Shown: positions 18,552 through 28,131 of the stretch, piece by piece
Numbering within the stretch: position 1 is the first letter of the stretch
Layout of the letters: each line of letters opens with the position of its first letter
Source: an uncultured Alphaproteobacteria bacterium
GTDB taxonomy: Bacteria; Pseudomonadota; Alphaproteobacteria; Micavibrionales; Micavibrionaceae
Direction of reading: 5' to 3'
NCBI GenBank assembly: GCA_937931645.1
Contig: CALHAR010000002.1
Coordinates: 1-64,000 of the forward strand
Length of the DNA: 64,000 nt
Translations under genes and position numbers: made by a program
The notes under the pieces: model-generated
Database searches by the model: none
Told to the model about the DNA's origin: nothing
What the model saw: only the letters and a program-made list of their open reading frames with translations

Positions 18552-19319
18552 CTAAAAGACAGGAATGTGTCTTGCCATTTGTGCGCCGCCGAATGTCTGC
18601 GGTGTAATCTTAATGTCGCTTTCGCGACCTGTATGAAGATGTGCTACTTCTGGATTAATAAAATCATTCCAGCCAACCTTTTCGGCGGCTTCATTATGAA
18701 TAATATGTCTTGCTCCCCTAGCAACGTTAGAACTATTATTTGCTTTTTGAGGCATTTTTCCACCTAACTCACAAGTAGCTCGTCTAAAACCTCGTTCAAA
18801 ACTACGTAAAGCTTTTGTTGCTTCATAGGTTTTTCTCATGCCTATATGACCAATAATAATTTCGGCATCCATTTTATTTTTACCATCACTAACACGAACA
18901 TGAAGCTTTAAACTTCGCATTCCTGTTTCGGCGTCAGGAAATGATATTTGGTCTTTATAACCAGTAACTCGATTTGATCTTTTGGCAAAATCTATTAGTT
19001 TTTTTGTTTGTGCGATGGTCTCAGCTTTGCTGGTTGCTTGGATGTCACCAGACGTTCTTAGATAGTCGTTTATTTTTTCTGGATGGCCACTGACGGTATG
19101 ATCACCAAGTTTACGTGTCGCTGATTCTTTAGATTTTATGCAAGCGGGGGTAATGTCTAGTTCAATGCCTGTTTCTTGTTGAAGCTCTTCTAGAAATTTA
19201 TTAAGGGCAGGTCGTAACTTTGTAGCAACATCGATGTACTCGTTAACGGTATCAAAAGCCATTGGTTGTCGAGTGTTCCAATTTACTTTTCCATCGTTAA
19301 ATAGTGACGTAACTGACAT
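18552..19319 (-). CDS. RelA/SpoT-like nucleotidyltransferase-fold protein (weak), role unknown
   Basis: A 255-residue protein without signal peptide or membrane segment. The middle part resembles the RelA/SpoT synthetase fold: a basic 'IKSKESATRKL' stretch (~60-70), 'INDYLRTSGDI' (~83-93; compare D..R..D in synthetases), and 'ISFPDAETGMRSLKLHVRV...MDAEIIIGHIGMRK' (~125-160; compare the GY-S-H/EiQiR region). The C-terminal third is basic and polar, with the short phrase ARGARHIIHNEAAEK. Active-site residues of true (p)ppGpp synthetases are only partly matched, so activity is not claimed. It could be a toxin-like or effector nucleotidyltransferase, or a degenerate relative. It is a single gene, convergent with alaS. 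Confidence 0.5.
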   Translation of the reverse strand: MSVTSLFNDGKVNWNTRQPMAFDTVNEYIDVATKLRPALNKFLEELQQETGIELDITPACIKSKESATRKLGDHTVSGHPEKINDYLRTSGDIQATSKAETIAQTKKLIDFAKRSNRVTGYKDQISFPDAETGMRSLKLHVRVSDGKNKMDAEIIIGHIGMRKTYEATKALRSFERGFRRATCELGGKMPQKANNSSNVARGARHIIHNEAAEKVGWNDFINPEVAHLHTGRESDIKITPQTFGGAQMARHIPVF

Positions 19320-19512
19320 ATAATTTTACCAATTTTAATTAATGTAAATAAATCCTAACAATATTACGTTTAAGGAATCAAGGACGAAATATCGTTATGA
19401 AGAACAATATCTCATAATTTTATGTAAATATCAAGTTTTATCTATACTTTGCTTTTATAGTGGTTTTTAATATTGTGAATAGAAATTCAGAACAAATAGG
19501 CCACACTGCCTC

Positions 19513-19540
19513 TTGCCCTTTGTGAAAAGCTTGTTATAAC
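19513..19540 (+). promoter_or_regulatory. Predicted promoter of ndk
   Basis: TTGCCC at 19513-19518 and TATAAC at 19535-19540 with a 16-base spacer, about 37 bases before the ndk start codon. AGAGGG precedes the ATG as ribosome site. The rest of the 257-base gap from 19320 is AT-rich with no other feature seen. Confidence 0.45.
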
Positions 19541-19576
19541 CCTGTTTAAGATTAACTTTAAGAAAAAGAGGGACTT

Positions 19577-19999
19577 ATGACCACACAACAAACATTTTCA
19601 ATATTAAAACCTGATGCGACACGCCGTAATCTAACAGGGGCGATTAACCAAAAATTTGAAGAAAATGGCTTACGCATTGTTGCGCAAAAGCGTATTCACA
19701 TGACGCGTGAGCAAGCAGAAGGGTTTTACGCCGTACATAAAGAACGTCCATTTTTTGGAGAGCTTGTTGACTTTATGATTTCTGAACCTGTGGTTGTCCA
19801 AGTTTTAGAAGGCGAAAATGCTGTTCTTAAGAACCGTGAAATTATGGGGGCTACAAATCCTGAGGAAGCAGATGCGGGAACAATTCGTAAAGAGTTTGCT
19901 TTGAGTATTGGTGAGAATTCAGTTCACGGTTCAGACAGCGATGAAAATGCAGAGATTGAAATTGCCTACTTCTTTAAGCCAGAAGAACTTGTTGGTTAA
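19577..19999 (+). CDS. ndk: Nucleoside diphosphate kinase
   Basis: A 140-residue enzyme that transfers the gamma-phosphate between nucleoside tri- and diphosphates through a phospho-His. Start [17 protein letters not shown], and active-site NSVHGSDS with the catalytic His near residue 117. The length is normal. It has its own predicted promoter, and a terminator lies just after it inside the convergent kinase gene. Confidence 0.97.
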   Translation: MTTQQTFSILKPDATRRNLTGAINQKFEENGLRIVAQKRIHMTREQAEGFYAVHKERPFFGELVDFMISEPVVVQVLEGENAVLKNREIMGATNPEEADAGTIRKEFALSIGENSVHGSDSDENAEIEIAYFFKPEELVG

Positions 20000-20011
20000 G
20001 TAGTACTTACA

Positions 20012-23000
20012 TTATTTTTCTGAATACCATTCTGAGAGAGCCGTTGTGGCTCTCTTTTTTGCATCTGGCAACGTGTTAATGAGCGTTGATATGATGATGC
20101 TTGGTTGTGATTTTGATTTTAGTTCAATGTCTTTGGCTAGATCACTTATTTCTTTTAGTCCAAAATTACCAGCCATTCCTTTTAAATCATGGCATTTCGC
20201 AGACATGATATCTTGATCATTACTATTTAAAGCGGCTTGTAGCTCCTCTGTCATTTCGCCTATTCTATCTAGAACATCATTTATCATCTCTTCTATTTTA
20301 TCTTGTGATAAATGCTTTTTCAGGCTGTTAAGAATTTCCAAATCAAGTGCTTGGCTGTCATTACTCGCTTTGGTAGGAGTGCTCATATTAACGGTAGGTT
20401 TATTTATTTTGATAGCTTCAGGGCTTGCAGTAGGGGGTAAATCACTTTCAATAACAGGTTTTGCTTTGGACGATGACGCAGCTCTCGTCTCTAGCTCTAA
20501 GTTAACAGGCATGTCTAATAAGTCTTCTTTAGGAGATTTTGCCTTTTTAGGAATTGTTTTTTTCTTTCTATCGAAGATACCATTTTGTGCATTTTCTATA
20601 GTTTTTATAAGCGTGTCAGGATCAATGGGCTTTGAGATGCAGGCATTGATACCGCAGTCATAATAGTGATTAATATGCTCATCTTGTGTATTACCAGTGA
20701 TCGCGATTACAGGAATATCTTTAATGTTGTTATTGGCAGATTTTCTTATGAGTTTTGTTGCTTCATCACCATTCATAACAGGCAACTCAATATCCATGAG
20801 GATAAGATCAAATTGATCTTTCTTAAGCGCTTTTAAACCGTCTTCGGCATTACTTTCACCTTGTATTTTATAAGGTTTATCAGCAAGCAGACCCCGTACA
20901 ACTTTTCTGTTAATTTTATTGTCATCAATGAGAAGTATTTTTTGTATCTTCTTTATATGTGAGGAGGAGGTGGTTTTGGGTAAAGATTCGTTTTTTTCTT
21001 TTGTGCCTACATCCATACGCAAAGTGAAAAAGAAAGTACTACCTTCCCCTGGAACACTACTGATATTGATATCACTTCCCATTCCGTTTACGAGTCCTCT
21101 GCTGATGGCAAGCCCTAACCCGGTCCCACCAAATTTACGAGATATCGTGTTATTGGCTTGAGAGAAAGGAGAGAATAAATTTTCTTTTGCTTCTTCAGAT
21201 ATACCTATTCCATTATCTGTGACATTAAAGTAAATTTCATAGTTATTGTTTTCAGTGTCGTGCTTCATAAGTTCAGCTGTGATAACTACACTGCCTTCCT
21301 CTGTGAATTTTACAGCATTTCCCGTTAGGTTTAATAGAACTTGTCTTAATCTTGTAGGGTCACCCATAATAAGGTTAGGCAGGTCGTCACCAATCTTACA
21401 ACTGAGATCTATCCCTTTTTGAACAGCATGCCCCCTCATTAAAGTTGCTACACCTTGTATAAGACGATGGAGATCAAAGCTTATATTTTCAAACGCCATT
21501 TTACCTTGTTCAATTTTTTCAAAATCAAGAATATCGTTTAGCAGGGCTAACATGGCATCGCTGGAATCTTGAATTGTTTGGGCATATTCATTCTGCTCTT
21601 TGGTGAGGTTACTGTTCAATAACAGGCGTACCATACCCATGATGCCTGTCATTGGAGTACGAATCTCATGGCTGACAACAGCAAGGAAAGCCGATTTACC
21701 TTTATTGGCTTCATCTGCTAACTCTTTTGCTTTACGCATTTCCTCTGTTTGTCTTGCTTCAGATTTTCTTAACTCACCTAAGTTCTTACGTTCTTGTTCT
21801 ATAACTTTTAGTAATCGTTCTTGCTCGGTATTTTCTTTTGATTGACGAAGCTTTGAAACAGAATCTGACTCGTTTATTTCCAAAGTTTTAGCTAAAGTGA
21901 GGTTTTCATTTTCAAATCGTGCATCCATTCTTGTTGCTATTGCAAAGAAAATTGCTTGAGGGACAAGAGTGATCCAATATGCATTAATTGCTGTAGATAC
22001 AGGCTGTATAATACCGCTCAGAGCTAAAATAGAAATACATATACCAAAAAGGAATATAAACCACCCCAACATGAAAGGGGTTGTATTATTGTGCTTGCCT
22101 TGTCCATGAAGAGTGCAAATAAGGGGGATAATTAATATAATGAGAATGCTTGGTCCCACTATTAAGAAGAAGTTTAATAAGTTGTTTGTGTCATTAACAA
22201 AATGACCAGTAAAAATACTTATAAGGCCAAGTATAACAGGAGTAAAAAAGATCGGTTTTGTCCAAAACTTATACTCCCCTGGGTACCAGAAGGAATGAGC
22301 AATAATAAGTGATGCGATGGATACTATGAATATAGTATAAGCCTTTAGCTCGCCCCCCATAAATAACCAATTAAAAGAAACGAAGTTGTTTTGTGTGAAT
22401 AAGAGTAAGGCTAGACTAATATAGTAAAGCGAGAAGTAAAGGTAGCTGTAGTCATATTTTATGACAGTAACGGCGACGAAAAAGAAAACCATCCCAATTA
22501 AAAACATTGTTAAAATTAGAAATGGTGTGTCAAAATTATCTATATGGATATTGGCATGACTGGATAAACGTAAAGGGGTTGTAATAGGTAAGCTATCAGT
22601 CTTTTTGAGCTTTAGAATAACTTGTGATTTTTCATCAACAGGCAGTTGGAGTTTAATTTTTTTATTTTGAGAGAGTTGAAACTCTTTTAATTCTGCTGTT
22701 TCTTTGTTGAAAACATAGGCACTTACCGAATTAAATAACCCAAATCGGCCGTTATGACTGGTTCCAAATTCAATATTCCAATGATTTTGCTTTGATCTGT
22801 TTGTGACATCAAAAGTTAGCCACGTCATATCCTCGTTTAGGCTTAATAAAACGATACTACCTGAGCTTGGTAAGATTTCATTTTGTAATGAAGAGTTTGT
22901 AATAATGTTGTTGATATCAGTGATGTTCTCTGCTTGCAGATATCGTGTGATATAGGGAGATAGATAATGTTCGTTATATTTTTCACTTAAAATAAGTGTT

Positions 23001-23134
23001 CGATAATTCCCTTGTGCCCATGAAGAGGCGTTCAATACACTAAATATACCGACCATCAATAAGAGAGCCGTTAACATACGTAACGGTACTTTGTACGGAT
23101 ATTGTAGGTGCTTTGTTATAGAGTAAAGCAGCAT
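20012..23134 (-). CDS. 7TM hybrid sensor histidine kinase with receiver and Hpt domains
   Basis: A 1040-residue membrane signalling protein. After a signal segment (~18-40) comes an extracytoplasmic domain of the 7TMR-DISM type (~45-190). About seven hydrophobic helices (~205-400), a coiled coil (~410-475), and a HisKA domain with FLAVVSHEIRTPM (phospho-His about H489) follow. Next are a HATPase with NLTGNAVKFTEEG, NGIGI and GGTGLGLAI, a receiver with LILMDIELPVMNG (phospho-Asp about D781), and an Hpt with CHDLKGMAGNFG (phospho-His about H982). All phospho-relay residues are present. DISM-type receptors are thought to sense small ligands or sugars. The output regulator is not encoded nearby. 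The gene converges on ndk, whose terminator lies inside this coding region. Confidence 0.92.
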   Translation of the reverse strand: MLLYSITKHLQYPYKVPLRMLTALLLMVGIFSVLNASSWAQGNYRTLILSEKYNEHYLSPYITRYLQAENITDINNIITNSSLQNEILPSSGSIVLLSLNEDMTWLTFDVTNRSKQNHWNIEFGTSHNGRFGLFNSVSAYVFNKETAELKEFQLSQNKKIKLQLPVDEKSQVILKLKKTDSLPITTPLRLSSHANIHIDNFDTPFLILTMFLIGMVFFFVAVTVIKYDYSYLYFSLYYISLALLLFTQNNFVSFNWLFMGGELKAYTIFIVSIASLIIAHSFWYPGEYKFWTKPIFFTPVILGLISIFTGHFVNDTNNLLNFFLIVGPSILIILIIPLICTLHGQGKHNNTTPFMLGWFIFLFGICISILALSGIIQPVSTAINAYWITLVPQAIFFAIATRMDARFENENLTLAKTLEINESDSVSKLRQSKENTEQERLLKVIEQERKNLGELRKSEARQTEEMRKAKELADEANKGKSAFLAVVSHEIRTPMTGIMGMVRLLLNSNLTKEQNEYAQTIQDSSDAMLALLNDILDFEKIEQGKMAFENISFDLHRLIQGVATLMRGHAVQKGIDLSCKIGDDLPNLIMGDPTRLRQVLLNLTGNAVKFTEEGSVVITAELMKHDTENNNYEIYFNVTDNGIGISEEAKENLFSPFSQANNTISRKFGGTGLGLAISRGLVNGMGSDINISSVPGEGSTFFFTLRMDVGTKEKNESLPKTTSSSHIKKIQKILLIDDNKINRKVVRGLLADKPYKIQGESNAEDGLKALKKDQFDLILMDIELPVMNGDEATKLIRKSANNNIKDIPVIAITGNTQDEHINHYYDCGINACISKPIDPDTLIKTIENAQNGIFDRKKKTIPKKAKSPKEDLLDMPVNLELETRAASSSKAKPVIESDLPPTASPEAIKINKPTVNMSTPTKASNDSQALDLEILNSLKKHLSQDKIEEMINDVLDRIGEMTEELQAALNSNDQDIMSAKCHDLKGMAGNFGLKEISDLAKDIELKSKSQPSIIISTLINTLPDAKKRATTALSEWYSEK
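20035..20060 (+). terminator. Terminator of ndk inside the convergent kinase gene
   Basis: An eight-base-pair stem (agagagcc at 20035-20042, ggctctct at 20048-20055), a five-base loop and T at 20055-20060. It lies within the last codons of the minus-strand hybrid kinase gene, so one sequence codes for protein and terminates ndk. Confidence 0.85.
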
Positions 23135-23280
23135 GATTATCTTGAGCCCCAGTCGATATTTATGTCGCTATACGACAACATAGACGTATTATGCCACCGA
23201 AATGGTTACAAAAATATGAATAAATTCAACAAATAAGCAAAATATATCAATATGTTAAATTATGTGAAGTTTTGTCTTTT

Positions 23281-23424
23281 TTAAACGAGAGCGAGTGCCA
23301 TGATGCCAAGAACGACAACTGCAGAGATAACACCCCATTTCATCCAAACTGTGAAGTTAGCCCATAGGGAATGAGCATGTTCTATTTCTTTTTTGGTCAC
23401 TTTTGGTTTTTGTGTGTTTGCCAT
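23281..23424 (-). CDS. aa3-type cytochrome c oxidase subunit IV (tiny)
   Basis: A 47-residue protein, start MANTQKPKVTKKEIEHAHSL, found by reading the minus strand right after purM (two-base gap). It has a charged N-terminus, the EHxxx(L/Y)xxF pattern, then one transmembrane helix (WGVISAVVVLGIMALAL). This is the pattern of the small bacterial aa3 oxidase subunit IV family, a bitopic helix packed against the oxidase in the inner membrane. No oxidase core genes are in this window, so the link rests on family resemblance. Confidence 0.75.
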   Translation of the reverse strand: MANTQKPKVTKKEIEHAHSLWANFTVWMKWGVISAVVVLGIMALALV

Positions 23425-23426
23425 GT

Positions 23427-24506
23427 TTATTTCCAAGTTTGTTCTGTATTATTAATAATAACTGATTGGTCATTTGACTTATTATCTAAATAACCAATTT
23501 TCATGACAGTTTCACCATTTTTGGTTAAATCATCCATTATTTCTTGTGCATTAGCTTCGGCGCAAATAACAACCATACCAATACCGCAATTCAACGTAAT
23601 CGCCATGTCATCGGCGCTAAGGTTACCGGTTTCAGCCAACCATTTAAAAACAGGCGGTAGCGCCCAACTATTGGCATCTATGATGGCTGTTAAATCTTCG
23701 GGTAGCGCGCGCGGAATATTCTCTATCAGGCCACCACCTGTAATATTAGCCATGGCTTTGACGGCTTGGATTCCATCTTCGTCTTTAATTTTTAGCGCGT
23801 TCAGTAATGATTTAACATAGATTTTAGTAGGTGTTAGTAGAATATCACCTAAGTTCTGGCCGGCGGCAAAAGGGGCGTCTGTTTCATAGTTATAGCCCTG
23901 AGTACTCTCTACAATTTTTCTGACAAGAGAAAATCCATTGGAATGTAGGCCACTAGCGGCCATACCGAGAATAACATCATCTTTTGCAACACGACTATTA
24001 TCAACAATCTCATCACGCTCAACCGCGCCGACTGTAAATCCAGCAAGGTCATAATCTTCTGAGGCGTACATGCCAGGCATTTCTGCGGTTTCTCCGCCTA
24101 TTAACGCACAACCAGCTTCTTCACAACCTTGTGCGATGCCTGTGACCACGGCTGTGGCATGTTCTACGTCTAGCTTACCCGTCGCAAAGTAATCGAGGAA
24201 AAATAAAGGCTCAGCACCTTGAACCACCAAATCATTAACGCACATGGCAACTAAATCGATACCGACCGTATCGTGTTTGCCTGTATCGATAGCTATTTTG
24301 AGTTTCGTGCCAACGCCATCGGTGGCAGAAACAAGGATAGGATCCTTGAAACCCGCAGCCTTTGGGTCGAAAAGTGCGCCAAAACCACCGAGACCAGACA
24401 TGCAACCACTACGGTTGGTCTTCTTGACGGCGGGTTTTATGCGTTCGACCAATGCCGTACCAGCATCAATATCCACACCAGCTTCTTTATAGGCACTTTG
24501 TTTCAT
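23427..24506 (-). CDS. purM: Phosphoribosylformylglycinamidine cyclo-ligase
   Basis: An AIR synthetase, step five of purine biosynthesis. The start is set at the ATG at 24506 ([16 protein letters not shown], 359 residues), which matches the family N-terminus; an in-frame ATG at 24542 adds 12 residues without homology. Motifs are GGFGALFD, the ATP-binding [41 protein letters not shown] and [13 protein letters not shown]. PurN normally follows in many genomes but is not here; the next gene is the tiny CoxIV-like protein. The gene is divergent from the DUF2066 gene. Confidence 0.95.
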   Translation of the reverse strand: MKQSAYKEAGVDIDAGTALVERIKPAVKKTNRSGCMSGLGGFGALFDPKAAGFKDPILVSATDGVGTKLKIAIDTGKHDTVGIDLVAMCVNDLVVQGAEPLFFLDYFATGKLDVEHATAVVTGIAQGCEEAGCALIGGETAEMPGMYASEDYDLAGFTVGAVERDEIVDNSRVAKDDVILGMAASGLHSNGFSLVRKIVESTQGYNYETDAPFAAGQNLGDILLTPTKIYVKSLLNALKIKDEDGIQAVKAMANITGGGLIENIPRALPEDLTAIIDANSWALPPVFKWLAETGNLSADDMAITLNCGIGMVVICAEANAQEIMDDLTKNGETVMKIGYLDNKSNDQSVIINNTEQTWK

Positions 24507-24575
24507 TGTATTTCCACTCGTTTTTGCGTTATATAAACTCATCCCAATTTGACGAATAACAAGGATATTCTAAGA

Positions 24576-25769
24576 ATGATGTATTTTACTTCTAATTCTT
24601 ATAAGCATTTGCAAAATCGCCGTACAGCTTTTTATGCAATTTTATTAAGCATTTTTGCTTTTTTCGTGCATTCACCGCTTGTTTTTGCGGCGTCCGTTAC
24701 TGTTGAGAATATTATGGTCGATGTCACTGCTGATAATGCGGTAGAGGCGCGGGAGAAGGCTTTTGAAGCCGCTCAAATTAAAGGTTATAAAATGTTGGCA
24801 GAGAAATTCTTGTCTTCTGAAGAGTTCGAAAATTTTAAGACACCAGATATTGATACTGTTTCTGCCTATGTTAAGGATTTTGAGGTAACAAAAGAAAAGT
24901 TGTCCGCCACGCGTTATGCGGGAACCTATAAAATTCGTTATAATAATAAAGCTTTTGCGAAGAGTAAGGCCAAGCAAGAAGATATGAACCAAAAGGTGCT
25001 TAGGCAACGTGGCGATATCCTTGTTCTTCCTTTTTTTGCAGATGGCGGCCATACCTCAATATGGCGAACCAACCCATTTATGCAGGCATGGATTAATGCC
25101 CGTGATGCCAATATTGCGGCCCCTGCTATTGTCCCTAAGGGTGATACGCAGGATATTTCTGCGGTGCGGGATAATCAGGGTCTGAAATATGATGTTACGA
25201 GTCTAGAAAATCTAAAAAAGCGATATCGCGCTGGGCAGGCGGCTATATTAGTAGCGACACCTGAATTATTGCCAGATGGGACGCAAAATATTTCTGTTGA
25301 AATATATCAGGCTAAATCTTATGGCCCTGACTTATCTGACCGTATTACGGTGCGTAGCGCCCTTCATGAGCCGCGTGAGCAGCTCTATAGCAGAGTTGTG
25401 AATGAAGTGAATAAGACTTTTTCTGCGCCAAAGTGGAAATCTCAACGGACTGTTGCTCAAAATACACGCCCGCAAGATCAAGCTCTAACAGGCCCCGTTC
25501 AAGTATTGGTAGCGCAAGTTGATTTTTCAACTATGCGTCAGTGGGTAGAGACGAAGAAATCATTAGAACGCACGCGTGGCGTACGTAATGTGAATGTAAA
25601 GTCCTTATCACCACGTAGCGCAACATTAGCCCTTAATTATCAAGGGAGTATTGATAACCTGCGTGCTGGGCTTCAACGCAATGGTGTTGGCTTGAATGAT
25701 CCTTTGACGCAGTATGGGCAGGTGACGGTAGGAAATAGTGCTATCTATCAACTTTCTCCGCGCCCTTGA
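24576..25769 (+). CDS. DUF2066 exported protein
   Basis: The start at the ATG at 24576 has AAGGA about ten bases upstream; a TTG at 24549 is in frame but unlikely. The ~397-residue product has a signal peptide (TAFYAILLSIFAFFVHSPLVFAASV) and then the DUF2066 pattern: V.V...A.NA..AR..A...A...G. A second half (~270-395) looks like repeated alpha/beta units (VQVLVAQVDFSTMRQWVETKK...LERTRGVRNVNVKSLSPR). Function unknown. Conserved order DUF2066 - permease - hdaA is typical of alphaproteobacteria and suggests an envelope role. Confidence 0.85.
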   Translation: MMYFTSNSYKHLQNRRTAFYAILLSIFAFFVHSPLVFAASVTVENIMVDVTADNAVEAREKAFEAAQIKGYKMLAEKFLSSEEFENFKTPDIDTVSAYVKDFEVTKEKLSATRYAGTYKIRYNNKAFAKSKAKQEDMNQKVLRQRGDILVLPFFADGGHTSIWRTNPFMQAWINARDANIAAPAIVPKGDTQDISAVRDNQGLKYDVTSLENLKKRYRAGQAAILVATPELLPDGTQNISVEIYQAKSYGPDLSDRITVRSALHEPREQLYSRVVNEVNKTFSAPKWKSQRTVAQNTRPQDQALTGPVQVLVAQVDFSTMRQWVETKKSLERTRGVRNVNVKSLSPRSATLALNYQGSIDNLRAGLQRNGVGLNDPLTQYGQVTVGNSAIYQLSPRP

Positions 25770-25820
25770 TTATTTTGGGAGTAAACTGATTTTTAATTTT
25801 ACGAAGCAGAAAGAACAAAT

Positions 25821-26945
25821 ATGACGATCCCTGTCACAAAAAAAGCTGCAGTCTGGGGTGTTGCAACCTTGATTGTTTTGGGGTTTATCTGGATTTTTAA
25901 ATCTGTCCTAACACCTTTTGTTTTGGGCGTTGTTATTGCCTATCTTCTTAATCCTTTGGTTAAAAGATTTTCAACCAAAGGGGTAAAACGGACAACTAGT
26001 TCAGCCATTATCATTTTGTTGTTTTTCTTGGTTGTGACGACGGTGATTATCCTCGTCGCGCCTATTTTTGCTAAAGAAAGTGCGGATCTGATTGAGGCAA
26101 TGCCTAGCTATTTAGATAAAATATTTGAATTGATTCAACCTTATATGACGTGGTTTCAAGAAAGCTTGGGTGAGAACTATATTGTCGATGCTAAAACATT
26201 TTTAAAAGAAAATATTTCTAAAGTTTTAACAGTATCGGGTGGTATTGCGGGTGGTATAGCTAAAGGTGGACAAGCTTTGGTTGGAATTGCGACTACAGTT
26301 ATTTTAACGCCATTGGTGGCGTTTTATATGATGCGTGAATGGCCTTTAATTATAAATTGGGTTGAGGAGTTAATTCCAAGGCAAGAAGAGAAGATTATAA
26401 AAGATTTATTTAAACAAATTGATGCGAAGCTTTCAGGCTTTATTCGCGGTCAGTTAACAGTTGCATTCTTATTGGGTATTATCTATGCCGTTGCCTTAAC
26501 AATAGCTGGACTTAATTATGGCTTTCTAATTGGTATTTCTGCAGGGATTTTATCTATTATCCCAATGGTTGGGTCAACGTTAGGGCTTTTGGCTGCTGTT
26601 GCTCTGGCTTGGTTTCAGGCAGGAGACTTACAATATGTGTTGATTATTGGTGCTATTTTTATTATTGGTCAAATTGTTGAAGGTAATATTTTGTCACCAA
26701 AATTATTAGGGGATAGCGTCGGGCTTCACCCGCTTTGGATTTTATTTGCCCTTATGGCTGGTGGCAGTTTACTAGGTATTCTAGGGATGCTTATTGCTGT
26801 GCCTGTGGCGGCGGTTGTTGGCGTGTTGTTTAGTTTTTCTATCCTTCAATATAAACAATCACCACTTTATAAAAAGCCGGTTGTTAAAAAGCGCTCAACT
26901 AAAAAGAGCACAACTAAAAAATCGAAAACGGTTCAGGCAAAGTAA
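25821..26945 (+). CDS. AI-2E-type / PerM-family membrane permease
   Basis: A 374-residue polytopic protein with about eight hydrophobic helices. It has the family's conserved inner part IVEGNILSPKLLGDSVGLHPLWILFALMAGGSLLGILGMLIAVPVAA, shown here in segments at residues ~290-335, and the earlier GFIRGQLTVAFLLGIIYA. The tail is Lys/Ser/Thr-rich (KKRSTKKSTTKKSK). Members have been described as AI-2 exporters or Na+/H+ antiporters; for this one no substrate can be given. Its stop codon abuts the hdaA start (taaATG), so the two are translationally coupled. Confidence 0.88.
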   Translation: MTIPVTKKAAVWGVATLIVLGFIWIFKSVLTPFVLGVVIAYLLNPLVKRFSTKGVKRTTSSAIIILLFFLVVTTVIILVAPIFAKESADLIEAMPSYLDKIFELIQPYMTWFQESLGENYIVDAKTFLKENISKVLTVSGGIAGGIAKGGQALVGIATTVILTPLVAFYMMREWPLIINWVEELIPRQEEKIIKDLFKQIDAKLSGFIRGQLTVAFLLGIIYAVALTIAGLNYGFLIGISAGILSIIPMVGSTLGLLAAVALAWFQAGDLQYVLIIGAIFIIGQIVEGNILSPKLLGDSVGLHPLWILFALMAGGSLLGILGMLIAVPVAAVVGVLFSFSILQYKQSPLYKKPVVKKRSTKKSTTKKSKTVQAK

Positions 26946-27659
26946 ATGGGTAAGTTACCGTCAAATTCTTTAGAGCAAATTCCGCTTGATTTAGGCCATC
27001 GTACAGCGTTGGGACGGGATGATTTTTTGGTAACACCAAATAATCACGACGCTGTTGCGTGGATTGATCTTTGGCCGGATTGGCCCGCACCTTGTCTGGT
27101 TTTATATGGTCCTGTGGCGAGCGGTAAAACCCATTTAGGTGCGGTCTGGGCGGAACGTTCTTCTGCTGTTTGTGTCAAAGCCTCTGATATTAATGAAGAT
27201 TTCATCCATGATGTTGCTGATATGAAACATCATATTATTATCGAAGATGCTGACTCGCTTATTGGTAATATCGTTGGTGAAAAAGGGTTGTTTCACCTTT
27301 ATAATATTTTCAAAGAAGAACAGCATAGCATGTTACTTACTTTAAACGAACCACCCGTTCGCCGCGCTTTTGCCTTACCAGATTTGGCCTCACGTCTTCG
27401 TGCCGCACCATCTGTGGCTATTCGCGAGCCTGATGAGCATTTGATTGAAGCACTACTGGTTAAACTTTTCAGTGACCGTCAAATTCGTGTGAGTGCGGAA
27501 ACTTTGCATTATATATTGCCGCGTATTGAGCGTTCTTTTGAAGCTGTGCGTGACTTGGTAGAGCGCGCAGATCAACAAGCAATGATTGAAAAACGTAGTA
27601 TTACTATTCCGCTTTTACGCGGTATTATAAATGGTGATGACTTTACTCAGGAGCTATAA
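26946..27659 (+). CDS. hdaA: DnaA regulatory inactivator Hda (HdaA)
   Basis: A 237-residue AAA+ protein related to DnaA but without its DNA-binding domain IV, as expected for Hda/HdaA, which with the beta clamp stimulates hydrolysis of DnaA-ATP after replication starts. The N-terminus contains SLEQIPLDLGHR, a clamp-binding-like motif (QIPLDL). Walker A is GPVASGKTHLG (~57-67), Walker B is HIIIEDAD, and arginine-finger-like SRLRA follows. It starts directly after the permease stop, and its last 17 bases overlap the convergent sixA-like gene. Confidence 0.92.
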   Translation: MGKLPSNSLEQIPLDLGHRTALGRDDFLVTPNNHDAVAWIDLWPDWPAPCLVLYGPVASGKTHLGAVWAERSSAVCVKASDINEDFIHDVADMKHHIIIEDADSLIGNIVGEKGLFHLYNIFKEEQHSMLLTLNEPPVRRAFALPDLASRLRAAPSVAIREPDEHLIEALLVKLFSDRQIRVSAETLHYILPRIERSFEAVRDLVERADQQAMIEKRSITIPLLRGIINGDDFTQEL

Positions 27660-28131
27660 AATTAACTAGTTTATTGCCTGCTGGTTTTAATTTACTCCAG
27701 CTCTCAATCGGACATTCTAAAACAGATAAGGTTGCTGGCGCATAATTATAGCGCAGTAACTCTCTATTTTTACTTTCATCTTCATTGGCTAATATATTAG
27801 CAAGTTGATGGATGCCTGGGTTGTGCGCAACCACCAATAGCGTTTTCTCTGTGGTGCAGTTTTGTATGGCGGCGATTAAGTCTCCCGCTGTTCCATTGTA
27901 AATATTATTGGAATGAATAGTTTTTTGAATTGTACTGCCTGCCTCTTCCATGACGTCCAATGTCATTTTTGTTCGCTTGGCTGATGAGCATATCGTTAGG
28001 TCGATGGGCGGTAGAGAGGCCGCAACAATTTTGGCTTGCTCTATCCCATAGGGCGTTAGAGGGCGTTGATGGTCGTCAATATCATAACTGCCAGTGGCTT
28101 GTGCGTGTCTTAATAAAAAAAGTCTAGGCAT
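27643..28131 (-). CDS. sixA: Histidine phosphatase, SixA-like
   Basis: A 162-residue member of the histidine phosphatase superfamily. The catalytic His lies in LFLLRHAQATG (H9), the second Arg in SSAKRTKMT, and the second His in VVAHNPGIHQLA. The short form lacking a large cap matches SixA, which removes phosphate from phospho-His on Hpt domains or, in E. coli, on the nitrogen PTS. A hybrid kinase with an Hpt domain is encoded nearby but a link is only conceivable. It overlaps rnd by eight bases and hdaA by 17 bases. Confidence 0.8.
   Translation of the reverse strand: MPRLFLLRHAQATGSYDIDDHQRPLTPYGIEQAKIVAASLPPIDLTICSSAKRTKMTLDVMEEAGSTIQKTIHSNNIYNGTAGDLIAAIQNCTTEKTLLVVAHNPGIHQLANILANEDESKNRELLRYNYAPATLSVLECPIESWSKLKPAGNKLVNFIAPE

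Noticed and set aside
24244-24536. Plus-strand frames over the purM 5' part
   Set aside because: Antisense shadows of purM, whose reading frame has full family motifs.
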